A DNA stretch of 34,323 nt from Desulfohalobiaceae bacterium (GTDB lineage Bacteria; Desulfobacterota; Desulfovibrionia; Desulfovibrionales; Desulfothermaceae). A model generated the notes under the pieces. It was not told the DNA's origin. It was given only the letters and a program-made list of their open reading frames with translations, and made no database searches. This document shows, piece after piece, positions 14,588 through 23,731 of this stretch; the first letter of the stretch is position 1, and every line of letters starts with the position of its first letter. The stretch covers positions 1-34,323 of the forward strand of contig JAIPEP010000010.1 in the NCBI GenBank assembly GCA_021737085.1. The letters are read 5' to 3'. The position numbers and the translations under genes were made by a program.

Positions 14588-15472
14588 TCAGTAACGAACC
14601 ACCCAATCCCGCCCGCGGCTAACCTCTTGCGCCAGATCCAGACCGAGCCAGTCCAGAAGGACGCCGAGCAGGGAACGCTTTTTTTCCGGGCCCTCCACAA
14701 AGGTGACAGCCCCGCTTATTCCGCACAAATCCTTGAGAATCGACTCAGCGGTCCGCCTGCCTCCCAGCTTGTCCACCAACCCTTTCTTCTTGGCCTGGCT
14801 GCCGGTGAAGGCCCTTCCGTCCGCCAACTTCCGCACGGCCTCGGGCCCCATGTCCCTGCCCTCTGCGACAGCCTCCACGAACTGACGGAAAAGATCGTCC
14901 ACCATCTGTTGAAAATAGCGCCTCTCCTTCTCCGTGAGCGGCTTGCTCGGCGAGCCCGCATCCTTGTACTCTCCGCTCACTATGACCTGTTGCTGGATCC
15001 CGATACGGTCCATCAGCTCACGAACATTGGGCACATTTGCCTTGACCCCGATGCTGCCGGTGATCGTGCCCGGATTGGCCACAATTTTGTCCGCGCCGCA
15101 GGCCACGTAGTACCCACCCGATGCTGCCACCTGGCCCATGGAGACCACCAACGGCTTGGTCAATCTGTTCACTGCAGCGTGGATTTCCTGGGAGGGAGCG
15201 ACAAGACCTCCCGGAGAATCGATCCTGACTAGCACTCCCTGCACCTGGCTGTCCTTTTGCAGCTTCTCCATCCACTGCACCACCCGCTGGGAGCTGTCGA
15301 TGCTCCCCTGCACCCGCACCAGGCCCAGCCGGGGCTGACCCGGAAAGATGGCGCCACCCGGCCACATACGAAAAAAGGCCATGGTCCCCATAGAGAGGAC
15401 CACGGCCGCAATAAGCAGGAACAATCCGAAAAGGAAGGGATGTTTCTGACTAAATTTCACCCTATTCGGCAT
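14588..15472 (-). CDS. sppA: Signal peptide peptidase SppA (S49 family)
   Basis: The protein has 294 residues, the short form of the family with one protease domain. A membrane anchor covers about 12-34. The catalytic Ser118 lies in GQVAASGGYYVACGAD and the general-base Lys170 in SGEYKDAGSP; RIDSPGG is also present. SppA degrades signal peptides left in the membrane after preprotein processing. The start codon lies 11 bases inside the end of rpsA, which implies coupled translation. A 50-aa membrane protein gene follows. Confidence 0.95.
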   Translation of the reverse strand: MPNRVKFSQKHPFLFGLFLLIAAVVLSMGTMAFFRMWPGGAIFPGQPRLGLVRVQGSIDSSQRVVQWMEKLQKDSQVQGVLVRIDSPGGLVAPSQEIHAAVNRLTKPLVVSMGQVAASGGYYVACGADKIVANPGTITGSIGVKANVPNVRELMDRIGIQQQVIVSGEYKDAGSPSKPLTEKERRYFQQMVDDLFRQFVEAVAEGRDMGPEAVRKLADGRAFTGSQAKKKGLVDKLGGRRTAESILKDLCGISGAVTFVEGPEKKRSLLGVLLDWLGLDLAQEVSRGRDWVVRY

Positions 15473-17198
15473 CTTCCAGTTTTTGTCTGATCATGTCGCC
15501 CAGGTTGCTCCCTGGCGTCTCGGAGGAGCCCTTCTTCTGCTCCTGGGCTTGGCGTTTCTCCTCTTCCTCCAGATGCTGCCTTACGGAGAGCCCGAGCTTG
15601 CGTTCCTCGGCGCTAACCCGGATCACTTTGGCCGCGATATCCTGACCCACCTCAAAGGTCTCTGTGGGGTTCTTCTCCCCTTTCTCCCTGCTGATCTCGG
15701 ACTGGTGCACCAGGCCCTCGATCCCTTCCTCCACCTCCACGAAGAGACCGAAGTCGGTGATGTTGGTGACCTTTCCCTGCACCGTGCTCCCCTCGGGATA
15801 CTTCTCCGGGATGCGCGTCCAAGGATCCTCGTGAAGCTGCTTGACCCCCAGGGTGAACTTCTCGTTCTGACGATCCACGGTGAGCACCTTGGCCCGCACT
15901 GTGTCGCCTACTTGATAAAGCTCCTGCGGGTGATGGACCTTCTTGGTCCAGGACAGGTCGGAAACGTGGATCAGGCCGTCGATACCGTCCTCGATCCCGA
16001 TAAACAGGCCGAAGTCCGTTATGTTCTTGATCGGGGCCTCCAGGATGGTCCCTTCGGGATACTTCTCCTCCACCAGGTCCCAGGGGTTGGGCTTGACCTG
16101 TTTCATCCCCAGGGAGATCCGCTTCTTCTCCGAGTCCACCCCGAGGACGACCACATCCACCTCGTCCCCGTTCTTGACCATCTGAGAGGGGTGCTTCAGC
16201 TTCCGGGTCCAGGACATCTCGGAGATGTGCACCAAACCCTCCACTCCGGGCTCGAGCTCGACAAAGGCGCCGTAGTCCATAATATTGGTCACCCTTCCGG
16301 TAACCTTCTGCCCCTCGGGGTACTTCTCGTGTATATTCTCCCAAGGATTGGGGACCAGCTGCTTCAGACCGAGAGAGACCTTCTGCGATTCCTGGTCGAA
16401 GGAGAGCACCTTCAGCTCCAGATTGTCTCCCATCTGGACCATTTCCTTGGGATGCTTGATCCGCCTCCAGGACATATCCGTGATGTGGAGCAGACCGTCC
16501 AGTCCGCCCAGATCGATAAACACCCCGTAGTCGGTGATGTTCTTGACCTTGCCCGGAACCACCTGGCCCTCCTCCAGGGTCTCCATCAGCTCCTGGCGAT
16601 TCTTCTCCCGCTCTTCCTCCAGAATGACCCTGCGGGAGACGATCACGTTGGTCCGCTTGCGGTTGATCTTGAGAATGCGGAAATCGAAGTCCTGCCCTAC
16701 CAGGGCGTCCATATCCGGAACAGGGCGCAGGTCCACATGGGATCCGGGGAGGAAGGCCTCGATCCCCTTGATCTCCACGGTGTATCCGCCTTTGATCCGT
16801 TTGACGATCCGGCCGGGGACATTGTCCTCGTTACTCTGGAATTCCTCCAGCTCATCCAGGACCCGCATCCGCTTGGCTCGCTTGTGGGAAAGGGCGATGG
16901 TTCCCTCCTGGTCGTCCTTGTGCACCACGAAAACGTCCACGTCGTCGCCCTCGGACACGGTAACATTCCCTTCGCTGTCCTGAAACTCCTCCAGAGGGAC
17001 CTGTCCCTCGGACTTGAAGTTCACGTCGATCAGGACCACCTCCGAACCGATACGAACCACCTTGCCCTTGATCAGGCTGCCTTCTTCCAGGTCAGCAAAA
17101 TCTTTCTGGAGATAGTTCTCCAGAGCTGTCTCGAAATCTTCGTACTCTGCTGCTGCCTGGTTAGAATTGTCTTGCATGGATTCCTCGTTGTTTTGCAT
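15462..17198 (-). CDS. rpsA: 30S ribosomal protein S1
   Basis: The protein has 578 residues with six S1 (OB-fold) repeats; E. coli S1 has 557. Repeats 3-6 show the typical GxVTNIxDFGxFVxxxxGxxGLVHxSE pattern. S1 binds mRNA on the small subunit and is needed to start translation on many messages. The frame is open to a TTG at 17219. I chose the ATG at 17198, nine nt after GGGGG; an ATG at 17177 with GAGGA 4 nt before it is a possible alternative. A good promoter lies about 40 nt upstream. sppA overlaps its end. Confidence 0.95.
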   Translation of the reverse strand: MQNNEESMQDNSNQAAAEYEDFETALENYLQKDFADLEEGSLIKGKVVRIGSEVVLIDVNFKSEGQVPLEEFQDSEGNVTVSEGDDVDVFVVHKDDQEGTIALSHKRAKRMRVLDELEEFQSNEDNVPGRIVKRIKGGYTVEIKGIEAFLPGSHVDLRPVPDMDALVGQDFDFRILKINRKRTNVIVSRRVILEEEREKNRQELMETLEEGQVVPGKVKNITDYGVFIDLGGLDGLLHITDMSWRRIKHPKEMVQMGDNLELKVLSFDQESQKVSLGLKQLVPNPWENIHEKYPEGQKVTGRVTNIMDYGAFVELEPGVEGLVHISEMSWTRKLKHPSQMVKNGDEVDVVVLGVDSEKKRISLGMKQVKPNPWDLVEEKYPEGTILEAPIKNITDFGLFIGIEDGIDGLIHVSDLSWTKKVHHPQELYQVGDTVRAKVLTVDRQNEKFTLGVKQLHEDPWTRIPEKYPEGSTVQGKVTNITDFGLFVEVEEGIEGLVHQSEISREKGEKNPTETFEVGQDIAAKVIRVSAEERKLGLSVRQHLEEEEKRQAQEQKKGSSETPGSNLGDMIRQKLEDAE

Positions 17199-17233
17199 CA
17201 ATAATTTCCCCCTCGACAAAATAAATTTGATGC

Positions 17234-17276
17234 TTTTTACCAGATCGTAGCCCTCTTGACAATACGCAAAAGGGCT
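17234..17276 (-). promoter_or_regulatory. rpsA promoter with overlapping inverted repeat
   Basis: TTGTCA (-35, 17257-17262) and TAAAAA (-10, 17234-17239) are 17 nt apart on the minus strand. An inverted repeat, AGCCCT-N16-AGGGCT (17249-17276), spans the -35 box and could be an operator, or a weak hairpin ending rimO transcription. Confidence 0.5.
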
Positions 17277-17337
17277 TCAGAAGACGATTTTGGCCATATT
17301 TCCCAAAAAAATTTTCCCCTCGACCCCTCAGCCCGGC

Positions 17338-18669
17338 TCAAGCCAGGGCAACAAGGTCGTAGGTCCACGTCTCCTCTATCCGGGCGGTGACCATATCCCC
17401 AGGAAAAAGGCTCTCCCCGCTCACGTAGCATATGCCGTCCACCTCCGGGGCCTGGCACCAGATGCGCCCCTCGTACAGGGTAGGCCATTCCGGATGGGAC
17501 CTGTCCACAAGCACCGGCATCTCCTGCCCTTGGTAGGCGGCAAGAAGCTCTCGGCTGATACCGGCCTGAAGGCTCATAATCTCCTGCCTGCGGGCCTCTT
17601 TCCTCTCCTCGTCCACCTGGCCAGTATATTCCGCCGCCCGGACCCCCTCTTCCGCATAAAAGGCGAAAACGCCCACGTGCTGAAAGCGCACCCTGCGCAC
17701 AAAATCGTACAGGGCCCGGAAATGTTCCTCCCCCTCACCGGGGAAGCCGGTCAGAAGCGTGGTCCGCAGGTTGGCCCGGGGAAAGTGGCTGCGCACCAGA
17801 TCCACCACCCGGTCCGGCTGTGTCGCGAAGGGCCTGCCCATGGCCTTTAGCATATCCGGATGGGCGTGCTGCAGCGGGATGTCGAAATAGGGGAGGAAAG
17901 GCGGCGTGATCTCGCGCAGAAAGTTAAGCAGCTCCTTGTTGATCCCCGAAGGATAGAGGTACATCAGCCTTAGCCAGGAAAGACCGGGCAGAGAGGCCAG
18001 CTCCCGTAGCAGGGCGAACAGGTCCTGTCCGGGACCCAGGTCGCGGCCGTACTCCGTCACGTCCTGGCCCACCAAAACGAGCTCTCGAACCCCGCGATCC
18101 AGCAGGGACCGGGCCTCCTCCTTCAGGGAGGCCACAGTGCGGGAGCGCATGCGGCCCCGGATCCGGGGGATAAGGCAGAAGCTGCAGGAGCGGTCGCAGC
18201 CCTCGCTGATCTTGAGATAGGCATAGGAGGAACCGGTGCTGATCACCCGGGGCGGAGAGGCGTGCGCCCCGGGCTCGAAAGCCGAGCCCGCCTCACTTTC
18301 CTTCCGACCCAGGGCCTGCAGCAGGTAGCTGCCCGCCTCCCGCTGCCGGGAGAGAGGCACCCAGACATCCACCTCCGGCAGCTCCTGTTTCATCTCCTCT
18401 CCGTAGCGGGCCAGCATGCAGCCGGTCACCGCGAGCAGGGGCCGATCTGGGATATCCTCGATGTCTTGTGCCGTCTCCAGAATGGTCTGGACAGACTCCT
18501 CCACAGCGGGCTGAATAAAGCCGCAGGTGTTGATGAGCACCACAGCGGCCTCCTGCAGGGATTCCACCGGCTCGAAGCTGTCCGCAATTGTTCCCAGCAT
18601 GGTTTCCGTGTCCACCAGGTTCTTGGGGCAGCCCAGACTGATGGTGTGAATTGGTATTTTTCCGGCCAT
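17338..18669 (-). CDS. rimO: Ribosomal protein S12 methylthiotransferase RimO
   Basis: The protein has 443 residues. The N-terminal MTTase domain has Cys14, Cys49 and Cys84 (GCPKN, NTCGF, GCM), ligands of the auxiliary [4Fe-4S] cluster. The radical SAM domain has the CxxxCxxC motif C158-C162-C165 (CDRSCSFC). A C-terminal TRAM domain covers about 375-440. RimO adds a methylthio group to an aspartate of ribosomal protein S12; SLGCPKNLVD and the RIRGRMRSR segment separate it from MiaB. A longer frame runs to 18801, but the ATG at 18669 has AGGA upstream and fits the family. It is followed by rpsA, so two S12/S1-linked translation genes are neighbours. Confidence 0.95.
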   Translation of the reverse strand: MAGKIPIHTISLGCPKNLVDTETMLGTIADSFEPVESLQEAAVVLINTCGFIQPAVEESVQTILETAQDIEDIPDRPLLAVTGCMLARYGEEMKQELPEVDVWVPLSRQREAGSYLLQALGRKESEAGSAFEPGAHASPPRVISTGSSYAYLKISEGCDRSCSFCLIPRIRGRMRSRTVASLKEEARSLLDRGVRELVLVGQDVTEYGRDLGPGQDLFALLRELASLPGLSWLRLMYLYPSGINKELLNFLREITPPFLPYFDIPLQHAHPDMLKAMGRPFATQPDRVVDLVRSHFPRANLRTTLLTGFPGEGEEHFRALYDFVRRVRFQHVGVFAFYAEEGVRAAEYTGQVDEERKEARRQEIMSLQAGISRELLAAYQGQEMPVLVDRSHPEWPTLYEGRIWCQAPEVDGICYVSGESLFPGDMVTARIEETWTYDLVALA

Positions 18670-18685
18670 ATTACGTGTCCTGGAG

Positions 18686-18714
18686 TTGAATTCCCCGCAG
18701 GAAAGGCGTATAAT
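18686..18714 (+). promoter_or_regulatory. Strong promoter-like pair TTGAAT-N17-TATAAT
   Basis: TTGAAT (18686-18691) and a perfect TATAAT (18709-18714) are 17 nt apart on the plus strand, just upstream of the divergent rimO start. Confidence 0.5.
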
Positions 18715-18873
18715 TGTTACTTGCCGAAATCGCCCGTTCTTACCTTCTGCCACCCAAACAGGACCGACAACATAGTTGAAATACAGCCCGAGCTCAAGCA
18801 AGGGGCTGCTACTGCTGCAGCCCGGAGAAAGCCCCGGACTGACCTGACCGCTTCCCAGTCCGACAGTGCCTTG

Positions 18874-18903
18874 TTGACCTCTGTAGCCCGGACGGTGTAT
18901 TCC
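18874..18903 (+). promoter_or_regulatory. Second rdgB promoter candidate
   Basis: TTGACC (18874-18879) and TATTCC (18898-18903) are separated by 18 nt, about 80 nt before the rdgB start. Confidence 0.35.
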
Positions 18904-18981
18904 GCAGTAAAGGGTCTATGGCCCGTCCCGCTGTTAAGCCCGTCTGCAGGCGAAGGACCGTGGACCTTTCGGAGGGGTACA

Positions 18982-19590
18982 ATGGACATCGTGGTGGGAA
19001 CCGGCAACAAGGGCAAGCTAGAGGAAATACGCGCCCTGTTCAATGAGATGGGCACGCAATTCCGGATCCTGGGGCTGGACAGCTTCCCTGATTTGCAAAA
19101 CATTCCCGAACCCGGACGCACCTTCGAGGAGAACGCCCTGCACAAGGCCCGCACCGTGGCCTGGCACACCGGTCGGGTCAGCCTGGCGGACGACTCCGGC
19201 CTGGAGGTCGACGCCCTGGGCGGCGAGCCCGGGGTCTATTCCGCCCGCTACAGCGGCCCGGAGGCCACGGACGAAGGGAACATGGCCAAGCTCCTGGACC
19301 GGCTGGAGGGGGTTTCCTTCTACAGAAGAACGGCCAGGTTCCGCTGCGTGCTCGCCGTGTGCACCCTCCAGGGAAAACATTTCTTGGCCAGGGGAGTCTG
19401 GGAGGGGATAATCACCCTGCAGCGTCGCGGAGACCGCGGCTTCGGGTACGATCCGGTATTCTACGATCCGGACCTGGACCTGGCCGCAGCGGAGATGACC
19501 ATGGCCCAGAAGAACGAGCGGAGCCACAGGGGCAGGGCCCTGCGCGACTTCGCGGGCAAGTGGCCGGATTTCGCGGAATCCCTTTCCTGA
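18982..19590 (+). CDS. rdgB: dITP/XTP pyrophosphatase (RdgB/HAM1)
   Basis: The protein has 202 residues, normal for the family. GTGNKGKLEEI at the N-terminus, SLADDSGLEVDALGG (about 65-79), GDRGFGYDPVF and SHRGRAL are all family signatures; the Asp-Asp pair holds the metal. The enzyme hydrolyses dITP and XTP to monophosphates, keeping deaminated purines out of DNA and RNA. The frame is open back to 18262, but the ATG at 18982 is preceded by GGAGGGG and matches the family start. It is followed by about 250 bases before glmS, which include a heptamer repeat array. Confidence 0.95.
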   Translation: MDIVVGTGNKGKLEEIRALFNEMGTQFRILGLDSFPDLQNIPEPGRTFEENALHKARTVAWHTGRVSLADDSGLEVDALGGEPGVYSARYSGPEATDEGNMAKLLDRLEGVSFYRRTARFRCVLAVCTLQGKHFLARGVWEGIITLQRRGDRGFGYDPVFYDPDLDLAAAEMTMAQKNERSHRGRALRDFAGKWPDFAESLS

Positions 19591-19766
19591 CGCGCCCAAG
19601 TCTTGGTCCACATTTTGCAAAACTGAAGGCGCCCTGCTAAAGGGGAACCCGATATCCCCCGATTCGTAATGTGTGGCGAGGTGTTCGCCAATGGTAAACG
19701 TATTCTGTAGTTATGTGGTTACGTGAAGAGGAAGACGTTTTCTCCTGAAAGCGAAGACCACTCCAA

Positions 19767-19820
19767 GTTGAACCCCGATACCCCCGAACCCGGAACGGGG
19801 AACGCAGAACGGGGAACGCA
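19767..19820. repeat. Heptamer NNNGAAC array before glmS
   Basis: Five adjoining 7-bp units ending GAAC (CCCGAAC, CCGGAAC, GGGGAAC and similar) lie at about 19783-19817, with looser units to the left. They end about 20 nt before the glmS start, leaving the Shine-Dalgarno AAGGA free. Confidence 0.8.
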
Positions 19821-19840
19821 CCCACGCAAGGACTCGAAAT

Positions 19841-21664
19841 ATGTGCGGGATTATCGGATACGCTGGCCACCGGCCGGCAGCCACAGTCATCCTGGAAGGT
19901 TTGAAACGGCTGGAGTACAGGGGGTACGACTCAGCCGGCATGGCCCTGATCCAGAACAAAGAGCTCAACCTGTTGCGAGCCAAGGGTAAGATCCGGGAGC
20001 TGGAGGACAAGATCGCCCAGTGCGATCCCTACCACGCCACCTCCGGAATCGGACATACCCGCTGGGCTACCCACGGCCTGCCCTCGGAGGAAAACGCCCA
20101 CCCCCATCCAGACTACGAGCAGAAATTGGCCCTGGTGCACAACGGGATTATCGAGAACCACTCCCTGCTAAAGCGAGACCTGCGAGAGCAGGGATATAGC
20201 TTTCGCTCCGACACCGACAGCGAGGTCCTGTCCCACCTTATCGGGCTGGAACTGGAACACTGCTGGGATATCCCCCGGGCCATGAGCGCCGCTCTGCAGA
20301 AAGTGGAAGGCTCCTACGCCCTGGCCCTGGTCAGCCTGAACGGCGAGGGGCAGGTCTGGGCCACACGCCATTCCAGCCCGCTCATACTGGGCCTGGGACA
20401 GGGAGAGAACTTCGTGGCCTCGGATATACCCGCTTTCCTGCCCTACACCCGGGAAGTTATCTTCCTGGAGGATAACGAGATCGTGCAGGTCTCCTCTTCC
20501 AAATACCGCGTCCTGGACGCCTGGAGCCTCAAGGATCTGGACAAAGAAAAGGTACATATCTCCTGGGATGTCCAGTCCGCGCAGAAATCCGGGTACAGGC
20601 ATTTCATGCTCAAGGAGATCATGGAGCAGCCCCGGGTAATCCAGGACTGCATGAGTGGCAGGGTGGATCTCGCCAGCGGCCAAACCGTGCTCCCTGAGCT
20701 GGATCACCTCCCCCTGCCGCGCAGGCTGCACGTAGTAGCCTGCGGGACCTCTTACCACGCGGGGCTCTGGGCCCGGAACCTCTTCCAGGAGTGGGCCGGT
20801 ATTCCCGCGGAGATAGAGATCGCCTCCGAGTTCCGCTACAACCCCCGCATCATCCAGGACGGGGACCTGGTCCTGGCCATAAGCCAATCCGGGGAAACCG
20901 CGGACACCCTTGCCGGCCTGCGCCAGGCCAAGCAGCAGGGACAACAGGTCCTGGGGCTGTGCAACGTGCTGGGGTCCTCCATAGCCAGAGAGGCGGACGG
21001 CGTGGTCTACACCCAGGCCGGCCCGGAGATCAGCGTGGCCTCCACTAAGGCCATGTGCAGCCAGATGACGGCCCTGCTCCTGCTGGCCCTGCACTGGGGC
21101 CGCAAAGGGGGCAAACTCGGCGATTCCGACTGCCGCGACCTCCTGCAGGGGCTGAACGAGCTCCCGGAGCTCTTGGATGCAGAGCTTCCGGGCATGCGGG
21201 AGAAGGCCCAGAAGCTGGCCCGAAAGTATTCCTGGAGCAGGAGCTGCTTCTTCCTGGCCAGGGGAACCTACTTCCCCCTGGCCCTGGAGGGGGCGCTCAA
21301 GCTGAAGGAGATCTCCTATATCCACGCCGAGGGCTACACCGCCGGGGAGATGAAACACGGGCCCATCGCCCTGGTGGACCCGGAGTTCCCCACTTTTGCC
21401 CTCGCCCCGGACAACGGGCTGCGCAACAAGCTACTGGCCAACCTTCAGGAAGTGCGCACAAGGGGCGGTCCGGTGATCTGCCTCACACCTCCCGGCCTGG
21501 AGCAGGATGCGAACGATGTCTGGGAGATTCCTTCCTGTCCGGAACCCATGAACGGTTTTCTCTTTTTGACCGCCCTACAGCTGTTCGCCTACGAAATGGC
21601 GGTCTATCTGGGCAAGGACGTGGACCAGCCCAGGAACCTGGCCAAGAGCGTAACCGTGGAATAG
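19841..21664 (+). CDS. glmS: Glutamine--fructose-6-phosphate aminotransferase
   Basis: The protein has 607 residues (E. coli 609). It starts MCGIIGYAGHR, so Cys2 becomes the N-terminal nucleophile of the class II glutaminase domain (about 1-220). Two SIS domains follow, with the sugar-phosphate site CGTSYHAG, SQSGETADT, and the C-terminal LAKSVTVE. It makes glucosamine-6-phosphate, the first step towards peptidoglycan and lipopolysaccharide amino sugars. AAGGA lies 8 nt before the ATG. The next gene, a cell-wall amidase, starts 7 bases after the stop, so the two form an envelope operon. Confidence 0.97.
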   Translation: MCGIIGYAGHRPAATVILEGLKRLEYRGYDSAGMALIQNKELNLLRAKGKIRELEDKIAQCDPYHATSGIGHTRWATHGLPSEENAHPHPDYEQKLALVHNGIIENHSLLKRDLREQGYSFRSDTDSEVLSHLIGLELEHCWDIPRAMSAALQKVEGSYALALVSLNGEGQVWATRHSSPLILGLGQGENFVASDIPAFLPYTREVIFLEDNEIVQVSSSKYRVLDAWSLKDLDKEKVHISWDVQSAQKSGYRHFMLKEIMEQPRVIQDCMSGRVDLASGQTVLPELDHLPLPRRLHVVACGTSYHAGLWARNLFQEWAGIPAEIEIASEFRYNPRIIQDGDLVLAISQSGETADTLAGLRQAKQQGQQVLGLCNVLGSSIAREADGVVYTQAGPEISVASTKAMCSQMTALLLLALHWGRKGGKLGDSDCRDLLQGLNELPELLDAELPGMREKAQKLARKYSWSRSCFFLARGTYFPLALEGALKLKEISYIHAEGYTAGEMKHGPIALVDPEFPTFALAPDNGLRNKLLANLQEVRTRGGPVICLTPPGLEQDANDVWEIPSCPEPMNGFLFLTALQLFAYEMAVYLGKDVDQPRNLAKSVTVE

Positions 21665-21671
21665 GGAGCCT

Positions 21672-23384
21672 ATGCCCTACCTCCGCCCTTTTTTCTGCCT
21701 CATGCTGCTTGCCGCCTTCTGTGGCGCGGCGCTTCCCGCCGCGGCCTCCTCCCCGGCTTCCGCCTTCCAGCAGGGCTGGAACCGGTTCCACGAGCTGCGC
21801 AAGGACCAGGAAAAGGGGAAATACCGCTCCCACTGGCTGGAAGTTAAACGCTACTTCAAACAGGCCTACAGGCAGGACACGGACGGGCCCTTCGCGCCGA
21901 AATCCCTGTACTATCTGGGGCGCACCTACCAGGAGCTGGGCAAGCGTTCCTATCTGGCAAAGGACTATCGCCAGGCAATCACCTACTTCCAGAAACAGCT
22001 CCGCCGCTTCCCGGAGCACGGCTGGTCCGACGACGCGAAGCTCTACATCGCCAAGATACGCTTGAATCATCTGCAAAAAAGGGACCAGGCCTATCTGGAT
22101 CTGCTCTCCGTGCTGCATGACTACCCTGACGGGGACATGACGGACGAGGCCAAGGATTTGCTTCGCAGAATGGACAAGGAGTACGTGGAGCGGGAGGAGT
22201 CACCCCCGGAGAGAAAGGAGGGGAGCGAGGAAAGGCCCCGGGATTCCTCCAAGCTGACCCTGCGCGAGATGAGCAAGCTCCAGGACATCCGGCACTGGAG
22301 CAGCGAGGAATACACCCGCGTGGTCCTGGACCTGGAAGAGCAAACCCAGTACAACGACTTCCTGCTGAAGCAAAACCCCAAACAGAACAAGCCCTATCGC
22401 TTGGTTATCGATCTTACGAAATCTTGGATACCAAAAAACCTGAACAGCCCCTTGCAGATAAACGACGGGCTCCTGCAGCGGGTCCGGGCCAGCCAGTTCC
22501 GAAAGTCCATAAGCCGCGTAGTCCTGGACGTCCAGGATCTGAAGGACTATCGCGTCTTCTCCCTGCAAAACCCCTACAGGGTGGTAGTGGATGTCTACGC
22601 CTCGGAACCTGAAGGCAAAAAATCCCGCAAACAGGCAGCGAAACTCCCCCTGGAGCTGAAAGAGGAGGATGTCCGCAGCGACCTGGTCAAGCAGCTCGGC
22701 CTGGGTGTGGAAACAGTGATGATCGATCCCGGCCACGGAGGCAAAATGCCGGGCGCAGTGGTCAAGGGGATTTTGGAGAAAGACATAAATCTCCGCATGG
22801 GCAAGATCCTGGGCAAGACCCTGGAAGAAAAGGGCTTCCGGGTCCTCTATACCCGGAAGAAAGACCAGCACATCCCCCTGGAAGAACGAACCGCCCTGGC
22901 CAACTCCAAGGATGTGGACCTGTTCATCTCCCTGCACTGCAATGCCCACGATAACCACAGAGTGCGCGGTCTGGAGATCTACAACCTCAACCTGGCCACT
23001 TCCGAGGACGCCGCAGAGGTGGCGGCCCGGGAAAACTCGGTGTCGCAGAAGAAAATCAGTGACCTGGAACTCATCCTCACCGACCTCATGCTAAAGTCTA
23101 AGATCCGGGAGTCCTCCAACCTGGGCCGGGATGTGCTGCAGGAGACAGTCCAGTACGGGGAGCAGTTCTACAACCTGAAAAGGTGTGAAACACGCCAGGC
23201 CCCGTTCTATGTGCTTATGGGTGCCAAGATGCCTGCCATCCTGGTGGAGCTCGGCTATCTCAGCAACCCCACGGAACGTAAGCGCCTGCAGAACTACGCC
23301 TATCTCAAACGCCTGGCCTGGGGCATCACCCAGGGGATATTGGCCTACAAGGAGGAGATCTCCCAGCAGGCCAGGAGACGTTGA
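21672..23384 (+). CDS. N-acetylmuramoyl-L-alanine amidase with TPR and AMIN domains
   Basis: The protein has 570 residues. A signal peptide covers about 1-26, ending AAAS. TPR-like helices lie at about 75-165, an AMIN domain at about 205-312, and an Amidase_3 domain at about 345-560. The zinc and catalytic residues are visible: H355 (DPGHGG), E369 (GILEKDIN), H422 (SLHCNAH) and E526 (LVELGYLSN). The enzyme cuts the amide bond between the peptide stem and muramic acid in the periplasm, usually during cell separation; AMIN domains direct such enzymes to the septum or wall. An N-terminal TPR is an addition compared with E. coli AmiC. It is cotranscribed with glmS (7-base gap). Confidence 0.93.
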   Translation: MPYLRPFFCLMLLAAFCGAALPAAASSPASAFQQGWNRFHELRKDQEKGKYRSHWLEVKRYFKQAYRQDTDGPFAPKSLYYLGRTYQELGKRSYLAKDYRQAITYFQKQLRRFPEHGWSDDAKLYIAKIRLNHLQKRDQAYLDLLSVLHDYPDGDMTDEAKDLLRRMDKEYVEREESPPERKEGSEERPRDSSKLTLREMSKLQDIRHWSSEEYTRVVLDLEEQTQYNDFLLKQNPKQNKPYRLVIDLTKSWIPKNLNSPLQINDGLLQRVRASQFRKSISRVVLDVQDLKDYRVFSLQNPYRVVVDVYASEPEGKKSRKQAAKLPLELKEEDVRSDLVKQLGLGVETVMIDPGHGGKMPGAVVKGILEKDINLRMGKILGKTLEEKGFRVLYTRKKDQHIPLEERTALANSKDVDLFISLHCNAHDNHRVRGLEIYNLNLATSEDAAEVAARENSVSQKKISDLELILTDLMLKSKIRESSNLGRDVLQETVQYGEQFYNLKRCETRQAPFYVLMGAKMPAILVELGYLSNPTERKRLQNYAYLKRLAWGITQGILAYKEEISQQARRR

Positions 23385-23477
23385 TCAGCTGCTGCTAAAG
23401 AAAAGATACCCCGCCAGACCCAGAAGGAGAATAGCGAAGACCCGCTTGAATCCTCCCGTTTTTGTTAGCAGAGGCAT
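23385..23477 (-). CDS. Possible 30-aa membrane peptide
   Basis: A short minus-strand frame encodes 30 residues, MPLLTKTGGFKRVFAILLLG then AGYLFFSSS, after a basic start; residues 11-27 could cross the membrane. GGAGGG lies 3-4 nt before the ATG, rather close. Its stop abuts the end of the amidase gene, which converges on it. It may be a real small protein or chance; I know of no family. Confidence 0.35.
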   Translation of the reverse strand: MPLLTKTGGFKRVFAILLLGLAGYLFFSSS

Positions 23478-23731
23478 TTCCCTCCGGCACCGGGCCCGCC
23501 CCTGCCTCACACTGCAACACCCCAATCACGCAAGGGCTGCCGGCTGAGCCTCTTGACTGATTCACAGGAATAACCATTACTATAAGGGCGTTTGGACAGA
23601 AAGGAGGCCACTTTTTCTCTGTGCCAGAATTTTTGCGGCCTGAAAACACCGCAGTTAGGGTATTGAGCAGCCCGGTCGCGAACCCGGACCCGGCTCATTT
23701 TCCCTTATCCCAAAAAAACGGAGGAAATCCC

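Larger units (their letters stand above)
18670..18981. other. Divergent intergenic region between rimO and rdgB
   Basis: This 312-base region carries two plus-strand promoter candidates and no recognisable gene. If the upstream promoter is used, the rdgB message has a leader of roughly 260 nt. I see no known riboswitch in it, and no good minus-strand promoter for rimO beyond a TTATAC-like box near 18710. Confidence 0.4.

Noticed and set aside
15483-17204. 573-codon plus-strand frame opposite rpsA
   Set aside because: It is an antisense shadow of the highly repetitive, strongly coding rpsA sequence.
20168-21358. 396-codon minus-strand frame opposite glmS
   Set aside because: It is an antisense shadow of glmS caused by high GC content, with no family match.
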